From: an uncultured Alphaproteobacteria bacterium
GTDB lineage: Bacteria > Pseudomonadota > Alphaproteobacteria > MPNO01 > UBA2964
Length of the DNA stretch: 64,000 nt
Reading direction: 5' to 3'
Assembly (NCBI GenBank): GCA_951812775.1
Contig: OX638326.1
Coordinates: 2,058,335-2,122,334, forward strand
The notes beneath the pieces are model-generated. The model had not been told where the DNA came from and did no database searches. It saw only the letters and a program-made list of their open reading frames with translations. Every line of letters starts with the position of its first letter. Position 1 is the first letter of the stretch. A program made the position numbers and the translations under genes. Below are positions 46,372 to 56,159 of the stretch, one piece after another.

Positions 46372-47820
46372 TTACAGGTCGTACCCCGCCATCAGATCAT
46401 CGACGATGGTATCTAGCTCGTCCCAACCGGCGAGCTGATAGCTATAGAGATCCATCACAAAACCCGGCCCAGCGTAGAATTTTTCATAGAGCGCATGACG
46501 ACCGGCAAATTCTGTACCCAGAATATCCCACGCAAGTCGAAACAGTTTCATTCTGTCCTTGGCACTCTGATCGGGTAAAGACCAATAAGTCTCAAACTTC
46601 TTATTGAGCTCTGCATCTTCCATGACGGTTGAGTCTGCAGGCATCTGGATTGGTCCACCTCCCATCAATTCACGCACGATATCGCAAATCGCGGAATGGT
46701 TATTCGTGCACCAGTGCAAGGTGGCATACATAAAACGCCGATTCACGGTCTTGTAGCCACCGGGCATATCCTCACAATCAAGAAGCTGGCCACGGATCAT
46801 GCCGTCCAGCGCCGCCAGCTGAGCAGCCAAATTACCTAATGTGCTTTGTACCGCTGGGATAGCACCTGCCTTGTTTGATTCCGTCAGCTTGTGCGCCATA
46901 GCCACAATTAAACGCAGTTTTTCGGCAAAGCGGATATTGGCCTGATGATTGGCGAGCGAATGGCCCGGTGTCCTGAAATAAATCTCCCGCGTCATAAGGA
47001 CGTTATTGTGTAGAAAGACCCGTTCCCAGGGCACTTTCACGTTTTCAAAAAGGATCGCGGCATCGGTCTCGTCATAGCGTGCCGAAAGGGGCATATCGAA
47101 TTCGCTATTCGCCGTCGCCTCATACGGTTTGCGCGACCAAATAGAAACGCCCTCAGCATTCAGTGGGGCGGCTGCGGTAATGGTCTCTGCCTCCTGTCCT
47201 GGTGACACAGGTTGTAAGTTACCCACCCATGTTTCATGGCAATAGATTGAGCCGGTTCCAATCATCTTGAGACCGTTGATCGTCACCCCTTCATCATCTT
47301 CGGCGACCACTCTGAGGGTAGGCGACACGATCCCCGCCTCTTCCATTTCACCACCCGCCCGGCGTGACCCCTGGGGGTTGGTGACAGCGTGAGACAAGAA
47401 AAGGTCTTCCCGCCGTGCCTTGCGGTAATAGGCGTCAAGATTGTTGCCCGCCCCTTCACGCATCTCGTTAAACAAATCGGGCTGGGTCGCGAGTCCAGTT
47501 AAATAGCTCGGAAAATTATCCGGTGAGCGCCCCATAAACCCGTGCGTCCAGGCGGCAATTCGGCGATGGGTTTCATAACGTTTTTCGAGATCATCGCGCG
47601 ATTGAGGTTTTAGAAAATAGGTCGAAAACTCTTCACCATCTTCTTCACTGACCATTACATCGCGATTTTCGGGCGCTGCTTTGCGGTCATAAATCATCGC
47701 GATCGATTCCGCGCCTTTGGCAAAGGCGGGATGGCTGGTGACATCATTGACCAGCTCTTTGCCGATATAAACCCGACGGCCGTCGCGGATAGATTCGAAA
47801 TACTCTTTACCGGATAACAT
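46372..47820 (-). CDS. HpaB-type flavin-dependent hydroxylase (4-hydroxyphenylacetate 3-monooxygenase family)
   Basis: 482 residues. The large oxygenase component uses FADH2 supplied by a separate reductase to hydroxylate phenols. Recognisable are MLSGKEYFESIRDGRRVYIGKELV, LFLSHAVTNPQGSRRAG, MIGTGSIYCHETWVGN, KVPWERVFLHNN and the C-terminal FYAGPGFVMDLYSYQLAGWDE. No HpaC-type reductase gene is in the window. It begins ten bases after the broken cyclase gene with a GAGG site, so they form an operon. Divergent or adjacent PrpD, LLM and FAD oxygenase genes suggest an aromatic or heterocyclic breakdown cluster; the substrate is unknown. Confidence 0.9.
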   Translation of the reverse strand: MLSGKEYFESIRDGRRVYIGKELVNDVTSHPAFAKGAESIAMIYDRKAAPENRDVMVSEEDGEEFSTYFLKPQSRDDLEKRYETHRRIAAWTHGFMGRSPDNFPSYLTGLATQPDLFNEMREGAGNNLDAYYRKARREDLFLSHAVTNPQGSRRAGGEMEEAGIVSPTLRVVAEDDEGVTINGLKMIGTGSIYCHETWVGNLQPVSPGQEAETITAAAPLNAEGVSIWSRKPYEATANSEFDMPLSARYDETDAAILFENVKVPWERVFLHNNVLMTREIYFRTPGHSLANHQANIRFAEKLRLIVAMAHKLTESNKAGAIPAVQSTLGNLAAQLAALDGMIRGQLLDCEDMPGGYKTVNRRFMYATLHWCTNNHSAICDIVRELMGGGPIQMPADSTVMEDAELNKKFETYWSLPDQSAKDRMKLFRLAWDILGTEFAGRHALYEKFYAGPGFVMDLYSYQLAGWDELDTIVDDLMAGYDL

Positions 47821-47830
47821 ATTTATTGCC

Positions 47831-48470
47831 TCACATTGTAGTCAGGATAGCGCGCACCGGCGCCCCATCAGCACCGGCAATCTTCATTGGAAGACAGGTA
47901 AGATTATAAGGTCCCGGTGCTATTTCGCGAAGGTCCAGCCCCTCGACAATAATGACCTCCGCCCCAAGCAATACGAGATGGGTTGTCGAGACCGCATCCG
48001 CGAATAGCTGGATGGAAAGATAATCGATTCCAATCAGTCCAATCCCACGATCCACCACCCATTGCGCACCATCGGCGGTCAGAGCCGCAAACTCTTCGTA
48101 AAACGGATGGTTTGGTGTTTCCCACAGGGCGGAATTATCGGTTTTAAGCAAGAGTCTTTGGGTGCCGTCGGGAATTTGCAACGCCTCAAGATGATCCGGC
48201 GTAATTTCCATAACACCCGGGATTTCTCCCACATAACAGGGCCCGATCAGGAGATTGGGATCAAGCGCCTCAACGGCTTTACCGCCTTCGATAAAATGAC
48301 AGGGAGCATCAAGATGTGTCCCAAAATGCACCCCGGTATCCAGCCGTGTAACATTGCAGCGATAACCGCCTTCCTGACTTTTCATCAAAGACAGGCTCGG
48401 CGCCAGGATCCCCTGGCCATAACGGCAAATCGGTTCGGAACGACACCGTTATATCTTTTATCTCATCCAT
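47831..48470 (-). pseudogene. Cyclase/kynurenine formamidase-like metal hydrolase with a one-base frameshift
   Basis: From ATG 48470 (GGGGA before it) one frame gives MDEIKDITVSFRTDLPLWPG and then DPGAEPVFDE; the other continues SQEGGYRCNVTRLDTGVHFG, with metal-binding HFGTHLDAPCHF, to 47831. The frames meet at four A on the minus strand (48379-48382); three A would restore a 212-residue protein, the normal size for this manganese/zinc-dependent family. The family opens N-formyl or lactone/isatin-type amide bonds (KynB, isatin hydrolase). It precedes the HpaB-type gene. A sequencing slip in the A-run is possible, since everything else is intact. Confidence 0.83.
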
Positions 48471-48551
48471 TCCCCTATTCCTCGCTCGGGACATTTGCGC
48501 AGACGGGGTGCGCACGGTTATTGTGCCGCAAACCTAACACAGGAGAAACGC

Positions 48552-49904
48552 ATGTCGCAGGGGACAACCGAAAAACTCGCTGAATTTGCAGCATCATTGC
48601 GCCCAAATGACATCCCGGGAGACATAAAAAGTTCAACAATCGCCCTCCTCACAGATGCCTTGGCCTGCGCCCTTGCCGGTCATCAGGGCGAAGAGACCAA
48701 CCAACTGCATGCGATGGCCTCTGCGCTTGGCCAGTCGGCGGAAAGCAGCATCATCGGCGGCAACCATATGTCTCTGGTCGGCGCCACGATGATGAATGGC
48801 TATTTAATCACTGCTGTGACCATGTGTGATGTCCACCGAGCCACACTTACACATATTACTCCTGAGGTTGTGCCCCCTGCCCTCGCCATTGCCGAGCGCG
48901 ATGATCTTTCCGGTGCCGCCTTGCTTGCTTCCCTCGCCGCAGGATTTGAAGTCACCACACGGGTTGGTATTGGCCTCGACTATCCAAAGTTTCGCGGAAA
49001 AGGCTGGCATGGGCCGGGCGTTATCGGGCCGTTTGGGTCTGCTGCAGCTGTCGGGAGCCTACGGGGCTTCAGCACGGATACCATGGCGCGGGCTTTCGGG
49101 CTTGCTGGCAGTCAGTCCGCCGGGACATTCGCCGCCTGGGGCACCCCAACGGTGAAATTCCATCAATGTCGCGCAGCTTTATCGGGATTGATGGCTGCCC
49201 TTCTTGCAGAACAGGATTTCGTCGCAACCAAAGAGTTTCTGACCACTGAAGATGGCGGGCTATACAACACCTATGCCGAAGGTGGGTTGCCCGACGCCGT
49301 AACCGGCGGTCTCGGTGACCGTTGGGAACTACAACGTATCGCCCTTCGCATGTGGCCCTCCGCTACGGCGCTTCAGGAAGTCATTACGTCATTGTTCAAC
49401 GTCGTCCAGGAACACGACGTCGCGTTTAACGATGTCGCCAAGGTTCGATTGAGGCTTAGCCAGACGCCATACAAAATGCATGGCGGGTTTTCAACTTACA
49501 CCGCCAAGTTCGAGGCGTTACTCTCCGCACATTATGTCGCGGGGATTTATTTAAAAGACCGCAAAGTCACGCTCGACCAGTTTGAGCCGGAATATTACGA
49601 CAATCCGGTTCTGCGGGATTTTGCCGCCAACAAGGTTGAGATTATCGCCGATGATGACCTCGGAAATGGCCAGGCGATCGCGGAGGTGGACACGAATAAT
49701 GGCAACACTGTCAGTGCCCGCTGTGACTACCCGCTGGGCGCGCCTGAAAACCCTCTTTCGACAGACCAGTTGGAGGAGAAGCTACGCATCTGCGCCGGAT
49801 ATTGCCTTGCTGATAACAAGATCGATGAGTTGGCAGCGGCGATCAACGATATTGAGAATGTTAGCTCAGTTCGTGACCTGTTGACGATGATGCGAAGCAG
49901 TTAA
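48552..49904 (+). CDS. MmgE/PrpD family protein
   Basis: 450 residues from ATG 48552, after AGGAGA. The family includes 2-methylcitrate dehydratase, cis-aconitate decarboxylase and an iminodisuccinate epimerase; the overall fold is an all-helical domain with a small lid. Visible are ALTDALACALAGHQG, CDVHRATLTHITPEVVPPAL, GPGVIGPFGSAAAVG and KFHQCRAALSGLMAALLA. No prpB or prpC lies nearby, so a role in propionate breakdown is unlikely. It diverges from the cyclase-HpaB operon with about 80 bases between starts, implying shared control. Confidence 0.88.
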   Translation: MSQGTTEKLAEFAASLRPNDIPGDIKSSTIALLTDALACALAGHQGEETNQLHAMASALGQSAESSIIGGNHMSLVGATMMNGYLITAVTMCDVHRATLTHITPEVVPPALAIAERDDLSGAALLASLAAGFEVTTRVGIGLDYPKFRGKGWHGPGVIGPFGSAAAVGSLRGFSTDTMARAFGLAGSQSAGTFAAWGTPTVKFHQCRAALSGLMAALLAEQDFVATKEFLTTEDGGLYNTYAEGGLPDAVTGGLGDRWELQRIALRMWPSATALQEVITSLFNVVQEHDVAFNDVAKVRLRLSQTPYKMHGGFSTYTAKFEALLSAHYVAGIYLKDRKVTLDQFEPEYYDNPVLRDFAANKVEIIADDDLGNGQAIAEVDTNNGNTVSARCDYPLGAPENPLSTDQLEEKLRICAGYCLADNKIDELAAAINDIENVSSVRDLLTMMRSS

Positions 49905-49914
49905 CGCGAAGGGC

Positions 49915-51255
49915 CTATTCCGGAAAGAACTGGTTGGAAGGCCGCGGCAGTCCCATGTTCTCGCGCAGCGTCTTGCCTTCATATTCTTTACGGAACAATC
50001 CACGGTCCTGAAGGACGGGCACAAGACGATCGACGAAGTCATCGATGCCTTCGGGCACGTAGGGGAACTGAATAGTGAACCCGTCACTGCCACCGGTCAT
50101 CAGCCATTCTTCCATTTGATCGGCTACTTCCTCTGGTGTTCCCATCAGGCACAGGCTTGAATGCCCTCCAAGGCGCTGGGCAAGTTCGCGAACGGTCAGA
50201 TTGTCTTCCTTGGCCGCGCGAATAGCACGTTCTCGACTGCTCTGCCCCGCTTCAGTTTCCGGAATATCATCCGGGTGCGGCCCGTCCTGATCAAATTTTG
50301 AGGCATCGACGCCAAGCGCAATGGAAAGCGCCGCGATGGCACTTTCATAATGCACTAAGCTATCGAGTTTCATCCGTTTCGCTCGCGCTTCTTCACGCGA
50401 ATCCGCGATAATGACCATGCAGGCGGGCAGTATCTTCATGTGATCCGGGTTTCGGCCGACAGCTTTCATGCGCCCTTTTACATCAGCGTAGAATGCCTGA
50501 CCGGCAACGAGGTCGCTCTGGGCGGTAAACACGGCTTCGGCGGTCTCTGCCGCTAGTTGCCGCCCGGCATTGGAAGCCCCGGCCTGAACAATCACTGGAT
50601 GTCCCTGAATGGGGCGACCGATATTTAGCGGTCCCCGAACTTTCAGATATTTTCCCTCATGATTGAGGACATGCATTTTGTCCGGGTCAAAGAACACGCC
50701 GCTTTCCTGATCACGGATAAAGGCATCATCGGCCCAGCTATCCCACAGCCCCGTGACAACATCATAGAACTCCCGGGCGCGGTTATAGCGTTCGTCATGC
50801 TCCATCTGATCATCGCGACCAAAATTCATCGAGGCGTTTGGATTTGACGTTGTGACCACGTTCCACCCGGCGCGCCCACCACTTATGTGATCCAGCGATG
50901 CAAAGCGCCGAGCGACATGATAGGGCTCGTCATAGGTGGTCGATCCGGTGGCTACCAACCCGATATTTTCTGTCATCATGGCCAGAGCTGGCAGCAGCGT
51001 CATTGGCTCGAATGACGTCGGGGTTGAAGAGCGTTTGAGCGCATCCATTGGCATATTCAACACGGCCAGATGGTCCGCCATAAAGAAGGCATCAAACTTT
51101 CCGCGCTCAAGCTTCTGCGTGAAATCAACGATATGTTTGAAATTAAAATTCGCGTCGGCATAGGCGCCCGGGTAACGCCACGCACCGGCATGGATGGTCA
51201 CCGGTCGCATAAAGGCCCCGAGGTGGAGCTTTCGGTCTTCGCTCATCGTAGTCAC
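49915..51255 (-). CDS. LLM class flavin-dependent monooxygenase (NtaA/SnaA/DszA type)
   Basis: 446 residues of the bacterial-luciferase-like TIM barrel fold; the group oxidises substrates such as nitrilotriacetate, EDTA or dibenzothiophene sulfone using FMNH2 from a partner reductase. Motifs: LHLGAFMRPVTIHAGAWRYP, FDAFFMADHLAVL, GSTTYDEPYHVARRFASLDH, GRAGWNVVTTSNPNASMNFG and HPVIVQAGASNAGR. ATG 51255 is used; ATG 51246 is also possible. It is clearly not LuxA/LuxB, so it does not supply a luciferase for the lux-like genes at 8-10 kb. It diverges from the FAD monooxygenase gene. Confidence 0.9.
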   Translation of the reverse strand: MTTMSEDRKLHLGAFMRPVTIHAGAWRYPGAYADANFNFKHIVDFTQKLERGKFDAFFMADHLAVLNMPMDALKRSSTPTSFEPMTLLPALAMMTENIGLVATGSTTYDEPYHVARRFASLDHISGGRAGWNVVTTSNPNASMNFGRDDQMEHDERYNRAREFYDVVTGLWDSWADDAFIRDQESGVFFDPDKMHVLNHEGKYLKVRGPLNIGRPIQGHPVIVQAGASNAGRQLAAETAEAVFTAQSDLVAGQAFYADVKGRMKAVGRNPDHMKILPACMVIIADSREEARAKRMKLDSLVHYESAIAALSIALGVDASKFDQDGPHPDDIPETEAGQSSRERAIRAAKEDNLTVRELAQRLGGHSSLCLMGTPEEVADQMEEWLMTGGSDGFTIQFPYVPEGIDDFVDRLVPVLQDRGLFRKEYEGKTLRENMGLPRPSNQFFPE

Positions 51256-51391
51256 TACTTTCTCGGCCCGATCAGCACAAATGTCTGTGGGGCAGTAAAT
51301 TCAATTACAGTGAGGTTAATCCTCCTGGTCAAAGAAGACCATAGTCGTTGCTTCCGTTGACTTACACGATCGTTGCAGACACATTTTTCAA

Positions 51392-52621
51392 ATGACAAAC
51401 TACAAACCCGACATACTGATTATAGGTGGTGGCATTGGGGGGCTGACCCTCGCCCTTTCGCTGCATAAGCGCGGCATTCCATGCCAGATATTTGAAGCCG
51501 CCGCTGAATTCAGGCCGCTGGGTGTGGGCATCAATATGATGCCCCATGCCATCCGGGTTCTGACTTCTCTCGGTCTGCAATCGACATTGGAAAAATACGG
51601 CGTTGAAGCCAAGGAATTTAGCTTCTTCAATCGGCATGGCCAGTTCATTCTGGCGGAGCCTTGCGGTAAATATGCTGGCTATGAATACCCTCATTTTTCG
51701 ATCCATCGGGGTGATCTGCACAAGGTTCTCTTCGAGGCTGTGACGAAACGTCTTGGTCTTGAAGCCATCCATCTTGGTCACCGTTGTCGTGGTGTTGATC
51801 AGGATGAGGACAGCGTCACCGTTCATTTCGAAAACGCTGAGTCCCGGAAAGGCTCAATCGCTATAGCCGTCGACGGGTTTTACTCCGCTGTAAGACATCA
51901 GTTTTACCCCAATGAAGGCGCCCCGCATTTCGGCGGCATCAATATGTGGCGCGGTGTCACACGCCGAAAACCGTTTCTGTCCGGCGCCAGTGTCACCCGT
52001 ATCGGCACCGTCGCGCGCGGCAAGATGACGATATATCCCATCCGAAATTTCGATGATGGCACGCAGCTCATCAACTGGAATACCGAGCAACCACGCGATG
52101 ACCACAAGCCCAATGACTGGGCAACACCGGGGTTGATAGAAGATTTTATTGAGCCTTTCAAAAATTGGGATTTCGACTGGCTTGATGTCCCTAGCCTGAT
52201 CGCTGATGCAGAGTTCATTCTCGAATATCCGATGGTTGATCGGGATCCGGTCGATAAATGGACCTTTGGCCGGATTACACTCCTTGGCGATGCAGCGCAT
52301 CCGATGTACCCCTGCGGCGGCAATGGCGGCGCCCAGGCAATCCTCGATGCAGAGGTTATCGCAAGACTACTGGATGAGATGGATGATCCGATTGCGGCAC
52401 TTAAGGTCTATGAGGGTGAGCGGCTGGAAGCCACCAGCAATATTGTCATGACCAACCGGGCACAGCCCCCGGATGTCATCATTGAGAAGGTCGAAGAACT
52501 GACCGATGGCGAACCATTTGAACGTCTTGAAGACCTTATTGACCCGGCAGATTTAGTAGCAATATCTGAAAGCTACAAGAATACCGCAGGATACAGTCTG
52601 GACGCCGTGCGGCAGCCTTAA
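51392..52621 (+). CDS. FAD-dependent aromatic monooxygenase (salicylate/6-hydroxynicotinate hydroxylase-like)
   Basis: 409 residues. The dinucleotide motif is ILIIGGGIGGLTLALSLHKRG, the NAD(P)H-linked DG motif is present as AVDGFYSAVRHQFYP, and the second FAD motif is ITLLGDAAHPMYPCGGNGGAQAI. Class A flavoprotein hydroxylases of this type oxidise hydroxylated aromatic or N-heteroaromatic acids. The extended length and the GVGINMMPHAIRVL stretch fit the flavin oxidoreductase subgroup often annotated as salicylate hydroxylase. The exact substrate cannot be read. The 136 bases to the divergent LLM gene probably hold both promoters. Confidence 0.9.
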   Translation: MTNYKPDILIIGGGIGGLTLALSLHKRGIPCQIFEAAAEFRPLGVGINMMPHAIRVLTSLGLQSTLEKYGVEAKEFSFFNRHGQFILAEPCGKYAGYEYPHFSIHRGDLHKVLFEAVTKRLGLEAIHLGHRCRGVDQDEDSVTVHFENAESRKGSIAIAVDGFYSAVRHQFYPNEGAPHFGGINMWRGVTRRKPFLSGASVTRIGTVARGKMTIYPIRNFDDGTQLINWNTEQPRDDHKPNDWATPGLIEDFIEPFKNWDFDWLDVPSLIADAEFILEYPMVDRDPVDKWTFGRITLLGDAAHPMYPCGGNGGAQAILDAEVIARLLDEMDDPIAALKVYEGERLEATSNIVMTNRAQPPDVIIEKVEELTDGEPFERLEDLIDPADLVAISESYKNTAGYSLDAVRQP

Positions 52622-52663
52622 TCAAAAAAGTCGACAAGACTCACAGGCCGATTGCCAATCTAT

Positions 52664-53371
52664 CTAGCTCGATGGCGTACTCTGAAGCCGTTTTTTGCTA
52701 ATTTTTGCTGGCGTAGAATTTGGCGCTTTGGGAGTTTTTTTGATCAATCCTTTAACTTTGTCGATCAGATTCTCGACACCCAGTTTGAATACCTTGTGCC
52801 AATCTTCCGAAGTAATCGCCATCCCGGTTACGCGTGCTTTTGCATCGACTGTCCGACTGGACCCTGCTAGCGGCCAATCCCCTTTTAACACGACCTGATT
52901 TTCATGCTCGGCAACGACTTCCCAGGCACCGGGCCGAAACCAACCCCAAAATTTTAATATATCTGCTTGCAGAGCACGCGCATCTGAGAAACCCGGATAT
53001 CCTTCAATAAGGACTCGAACGCCAGATTCTCATAGGGCTTTTACAAGTGCCTCCCGTACAACCGCTTCTACAGTTCGACCCTTCGGAAGCAGGATATCCC
53101 CAAGAGCTGCACCAAATGCATTACGTTTTCTCGCAACCGCTCTTTTCGTTACCGAAGAATCACTAATTTCTCCGTCCTTGAGCGATGGGATGTTAGCTTT
53201 TCGAGGGTTCTTCTCGAAAACACGGCGGTCGCTTATCTCTGTCAGTTTAACCACTACCGAAGAGTCAGGGTTTGTTATTTCGGGGACAGCGATATCAACT
53301 TCTCCCCGCGTGAGAGCACACCCACTAAACAACAAACATGACAAGATAAGCATCGCAATCCGACTTTTCAT
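52664..53371 (-). pseudogene. YajG-like outer-membrane lipoprotein interrupted by an in-frame TGA
   Basis: ATG 53371 starts a lipoprotein signal (MLILSCLLFSGCALTRG; lipobox LFSGC), followed by VDIAVPEI, VVVKLTEISDRRVFE and TVEAVVREALVKAL. A TGA at 53030-53032 ends the frame there, but the same frame continues without shift as ESGVRVLIEGYPGFSDAR, then LQADILKFWGWFRPGAWEV and on to the TAG at 52664. YajG-type proteins normally have this second half, so the gene carries one nonsense codon (probably CGA to TGA, restoring KALRESGVRV). Total with the stop is 235 codons. It stands alone between two oxidoreductase loci. Confidence 0.75.
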
Positions 53372-53555
53372 ATTACGCCCCCATTGCACTTTATAGGTGA
53401 GAAACACTCTATCTACCGTATCGATAGCAAGCCCTATCATCAAGAACCTCACGAGAAAAGATAACCGACAATTAGTGACAAACTTGCCAATCATCTCTTC
53501 TCAAGGCACGCTTGCCGCAACGATTTTTGCGTGAAATTGATGAAAGTATTAGAAG

Positions 53556-56159
53556 ATGCCGGAAAGTCCGAACCCTCGAAAAGTCTATGTATCCCACCCG
53601 GGAAGCGGGCTGGCTCGTTCAAATTTTCCACTCGAATGTCATGTTGAAGATGGGGAGATTGTTCGCTCCTTGCCATTTCATATACCAGATGATGTCCGGC
53701 TCTATGAAATCGAGACGACAGATCGCGGTTCCTATTCCCGCCCGCGCAAAGAAGTGCAAATGCCGCTTGCCCTCGCCGCCAAGCAACGGGTGCATGCCAA
53801 CACGCGCGTGAAGTATCCGCTATTGCGCGACGGCTGGAGCCCGGAGTCCCCAAACGGCGCGGGACGTGGCAGCGACAGTTTCACGCCGATCAGCTGGGAT
53901 AAGGCTCTCGATATAATCGTCAGCCAGCTAGGGCGTATTCGCGAAAAATACGGATCCATGGAACCAGTTCTCGTTCAGGCCGATGGACATGGCCAGAGCG
54001 GCTACCTGCAATCACTACATTTCTGGGGCCATTACCTTTTCGACATGCTGCGCGAGCATAAGGGCTGGGGCTGGTGGACCCAGCAGGTCCGCAATCCTGA
54101 TAGCTGGGAAGGCTATTACTGGGGCGCCAAACATGTCTGGGGCTTCGACGATTCACTCGGCGAGCCAATGCAGGACGCCGTTTGGGACGACGTCCTGGAA
54201 CATGCGGAAATGGTCATTTTCTCGGGGTGTGATGCAGAGGCCACCGGATTTGGCATGTCCGGTGGCATTGCATTGGAGATGCCAAAATGGCTCAAGAAGG
54301 CTGGCATCAAGATCGTCTCCATTTCACCCGACCTCAATCACGCCTCTGCCGTCCATGCCGACACCTGGATACCGATCAAACCCAATACAGATGCGGCGCT
54401 CTACCTCGCTGTTGCCCATGTCTGGCTGGCCGAAGGGACATATGACAAAGACTATATCGACACCCATACGGTCGGCTTCGAAGCGCTGGAAGCGCATGTG
54501 CGTGGCGATGATGACGGGATTGAGAAAAGCCCGGCCTGGGGCGAAAAAGTCACGGGTATTCCTGCAGCCACTATTAAGGCGCTGGCCCGGGAATGGGCGG
54601 CAAAGAAAACCACGCTATCTGTTTATTTTGGCGGCCCGAAAATAAGGGGAACCCTGTCGCACCTTGCAGCACGGATGGAAGCCTATGTGCTGGCCATGCA
54701 AGGAGTTGGCAGCCCTGGCCGTCAATTTCTCAGGATCGGCGCCCCGTCCTTTTACAAAAAGAATATCGCACAAGTCCCGCGCTATCCCGATGTCGACTTC
54801 CATGGCCTCGCCTTTAGCCCGATGATCGAATACGCGATAGGACGTGGCCCGAAATCGCCGGTCTTTATCCCGCGCTCGCTCGCCGCTGAAGCCATTCAGC
54901 AGCGGAAAATCAGCTGGAAGAGCACCACAGCCGCCCTCGCCAAGGCCGAGGATCAGTTCACCAGCTATCAATATCCCCCATCGGAGGATCATCCTGGCAT
55001 CCGGATGGTCTGGAATGAGAATGGTAGCCAACCGGGCAGCTGGGGTCATGGCTGGAACTGGCTTGAAGCTTTACGCAGTGATGATCTTGATTTCGTTGTT
55101 GGGGTTCATCCCTGGCTGGAAAATGACTTGACCTTTTCCGACCTGATCCTGCCGGCGCAGACCAATTATGAGCATGAAGATCTCGTCGTCGTGCAGCGCA
55201 GTGATGTGCTTGGCCTATTCTATCAGGAAGCGGCTGTAGAGCCCGTTGGCGAATCCAAAAGCGACTATGAGATACACCGCATGATTGGTCAGCGGCTCGG
55301 GCTTGATGATGCTTTCCCGCCTGTCGATGACTGGCTTAAAGCGTCTTACGAAGAAACCCTGGCCGCGACGCGCGACGACATCTCATGGGATGAATTCAAG
55401 GATAGAAAATATGTCATCTATGACTGCCCAACCTGGAAGGAATGGGTCGATATCAAAAAGGAATTTGGCTATAGCGAGCATACCGGTGGCCTGCACTGGT
55501 TTTGGGACAAAGCTGACGGGTTAGAGACCCCGAGCGGCAAAATTGAATTCGTTTCTGAACGGATATCCAAACTTGACCCAGACAGCGAAGAGCGCCCACC
55601 CCTTGCGAAATGGATAGCGCATGCCGAGTTGGGGGATTCCGCCAAGGCAAAAAGCTATCCATTAATCGTTATGTCGAATCACCCGAAATACCGTTTCCAT
55701 GTTCAAGGAGATGACATTGAGTGGATTCGCGAACTTGGCAAAATAAAAGGTGTGGACGGCTATTACTATGAACCCTGCTGGATGCACCCGGAAGACGCCG
55801 CGGCGCGTGGCATTGAGCATGGTGATATCATAATGGTTCATAATGATCGCGGCGCCATCCTGTTTGCCGCGCTGGTTACCGAACGCATCATCCCCGGCGC
55901 GCTTTCGATTGATCACGGTGCCAAGATTGATTTCGGTCTGCTCGATAATCGTAAAATCGACCGTGGTGGCTGCATTAACCTCATCGCGCCGACTGTTCAG
56001 GAAAAATACGAGAAAGGGGCAGAGATTGAGGTTCCCGAGATGAACATTAGCGGGTTCCTGGTTGATGCCGAAAAAATCGACCCGTTACGCATCGAACCCG
56101 GTGCGGGCGTTAATTTTGAAACAGTAACAGGCGGCAACCAGACTGGAGACGCCGCATGA
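53556..56159 (+). CDS. Molybdopterin oxidoreductase, large subunit of the pyrogallol transhydroxylase/resorcinol hydroxylase type
   Basis: 867 residues, close to the size of the known transhydroxylase alpha subunit. It belongs to the DMSO reductase family but has no N-terminal iron-sulfur cysteine motif and no Tat signal, as in transhydroxylase, so it acts in the cytoplasm. Visible are VSHPGSGLARSNFPLECHVE, ISWDKALDIIVSQL, GQSGYLQSLHFWGHYL, VHADTWIPIKPNTDAALYLA and KSYPLIVMSNHPKYRFHVQ. Known relatives hydroxylate phenols without O2 (pyrogallol to phloroglucinol; resorcinol to hydroxyhydroquinone). The small subunit gene overlaps its stop as ATGA. Substrate inferred to be a phenolic or related ring; not proven. 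Confidence 0.87.
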   Translation: MPESPNPRKVYVSHPGSGLARSNFPLECHVEDGEIVRSLPFHIPDDVRLYEIETTDRGSYSRPRKEVQMPLALAAKQRVHANTRVKYPLLRDGWSPESPNGAGRGSDSFTPISWDKALDIIVSQLGRIREKYGSMEPVLVQADGHGQSGYLQSLHFWGHYLFDMLREHKGWGWWTQQVRNPDSWEGYYWGAKHVWGFDDSLGEPMQDAVWDDVLEHAEMVIFSGCDAEATGFGMSGGIALEMPKWLKKAGIKIVSISPDLNHASAVHADTWIPIKPNTDAALYLAVAHVWLAEGTYDKDYIDTHTVGFEALEAHVRGDDDGIEKSPAWGEKVTGIPAATIKALAREWAAKKTTLSVYFGGPKIRGTLSHLAARMEAYVLAMQGVGSPGRQFLRIGAPSFYKKNIAQVPRYPDVDFHGLAFSPMIEYAIGRGPKSPVFIPRSLAAEAIQQRKISWKSTTAALAKAEDQFTSYQYPPSEDHPGIRMVWNENGSQPGSWGHGWNWLEALRSDDLDFVVGVHPWLENDLTFSDLILPAQTNYEHEDLVVVQRSDVLGLFYQEAAVEPVGESKSDYEIHRMIGQRLGLDDAFPPVDDWLKASYEETLAATRDDISWDEFKDRKYVIYDCPTWKEWVDIKKEFGYSEHTGGLHWFWDKADGLETPSGKIEFVSERISKLDPDSEERPPLAKWIAHAELGDSAKAKSYPLIVMSNHPKYRFHVQGDDIEWIRELGKIKGVDGYYYEPCWMHPEDAAARGIEHGDIIMVHNDRGAILFAALVTERIIPGALSIDHGAKIDFGLLDNRKIDRGGCINLIAPTVQEKYEKGAEIEVPEMNISGFLVDAEKIDPLRIEPGAGVNFETVTGGNQTGDAA

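Noticed and set aside
48552-49904. Methylcitrate (propionate) pathway
   Set aside because: PrpD-family proteins have several functions, and neither prpB nor prpC nor a propionyl-CoA gene is near it.
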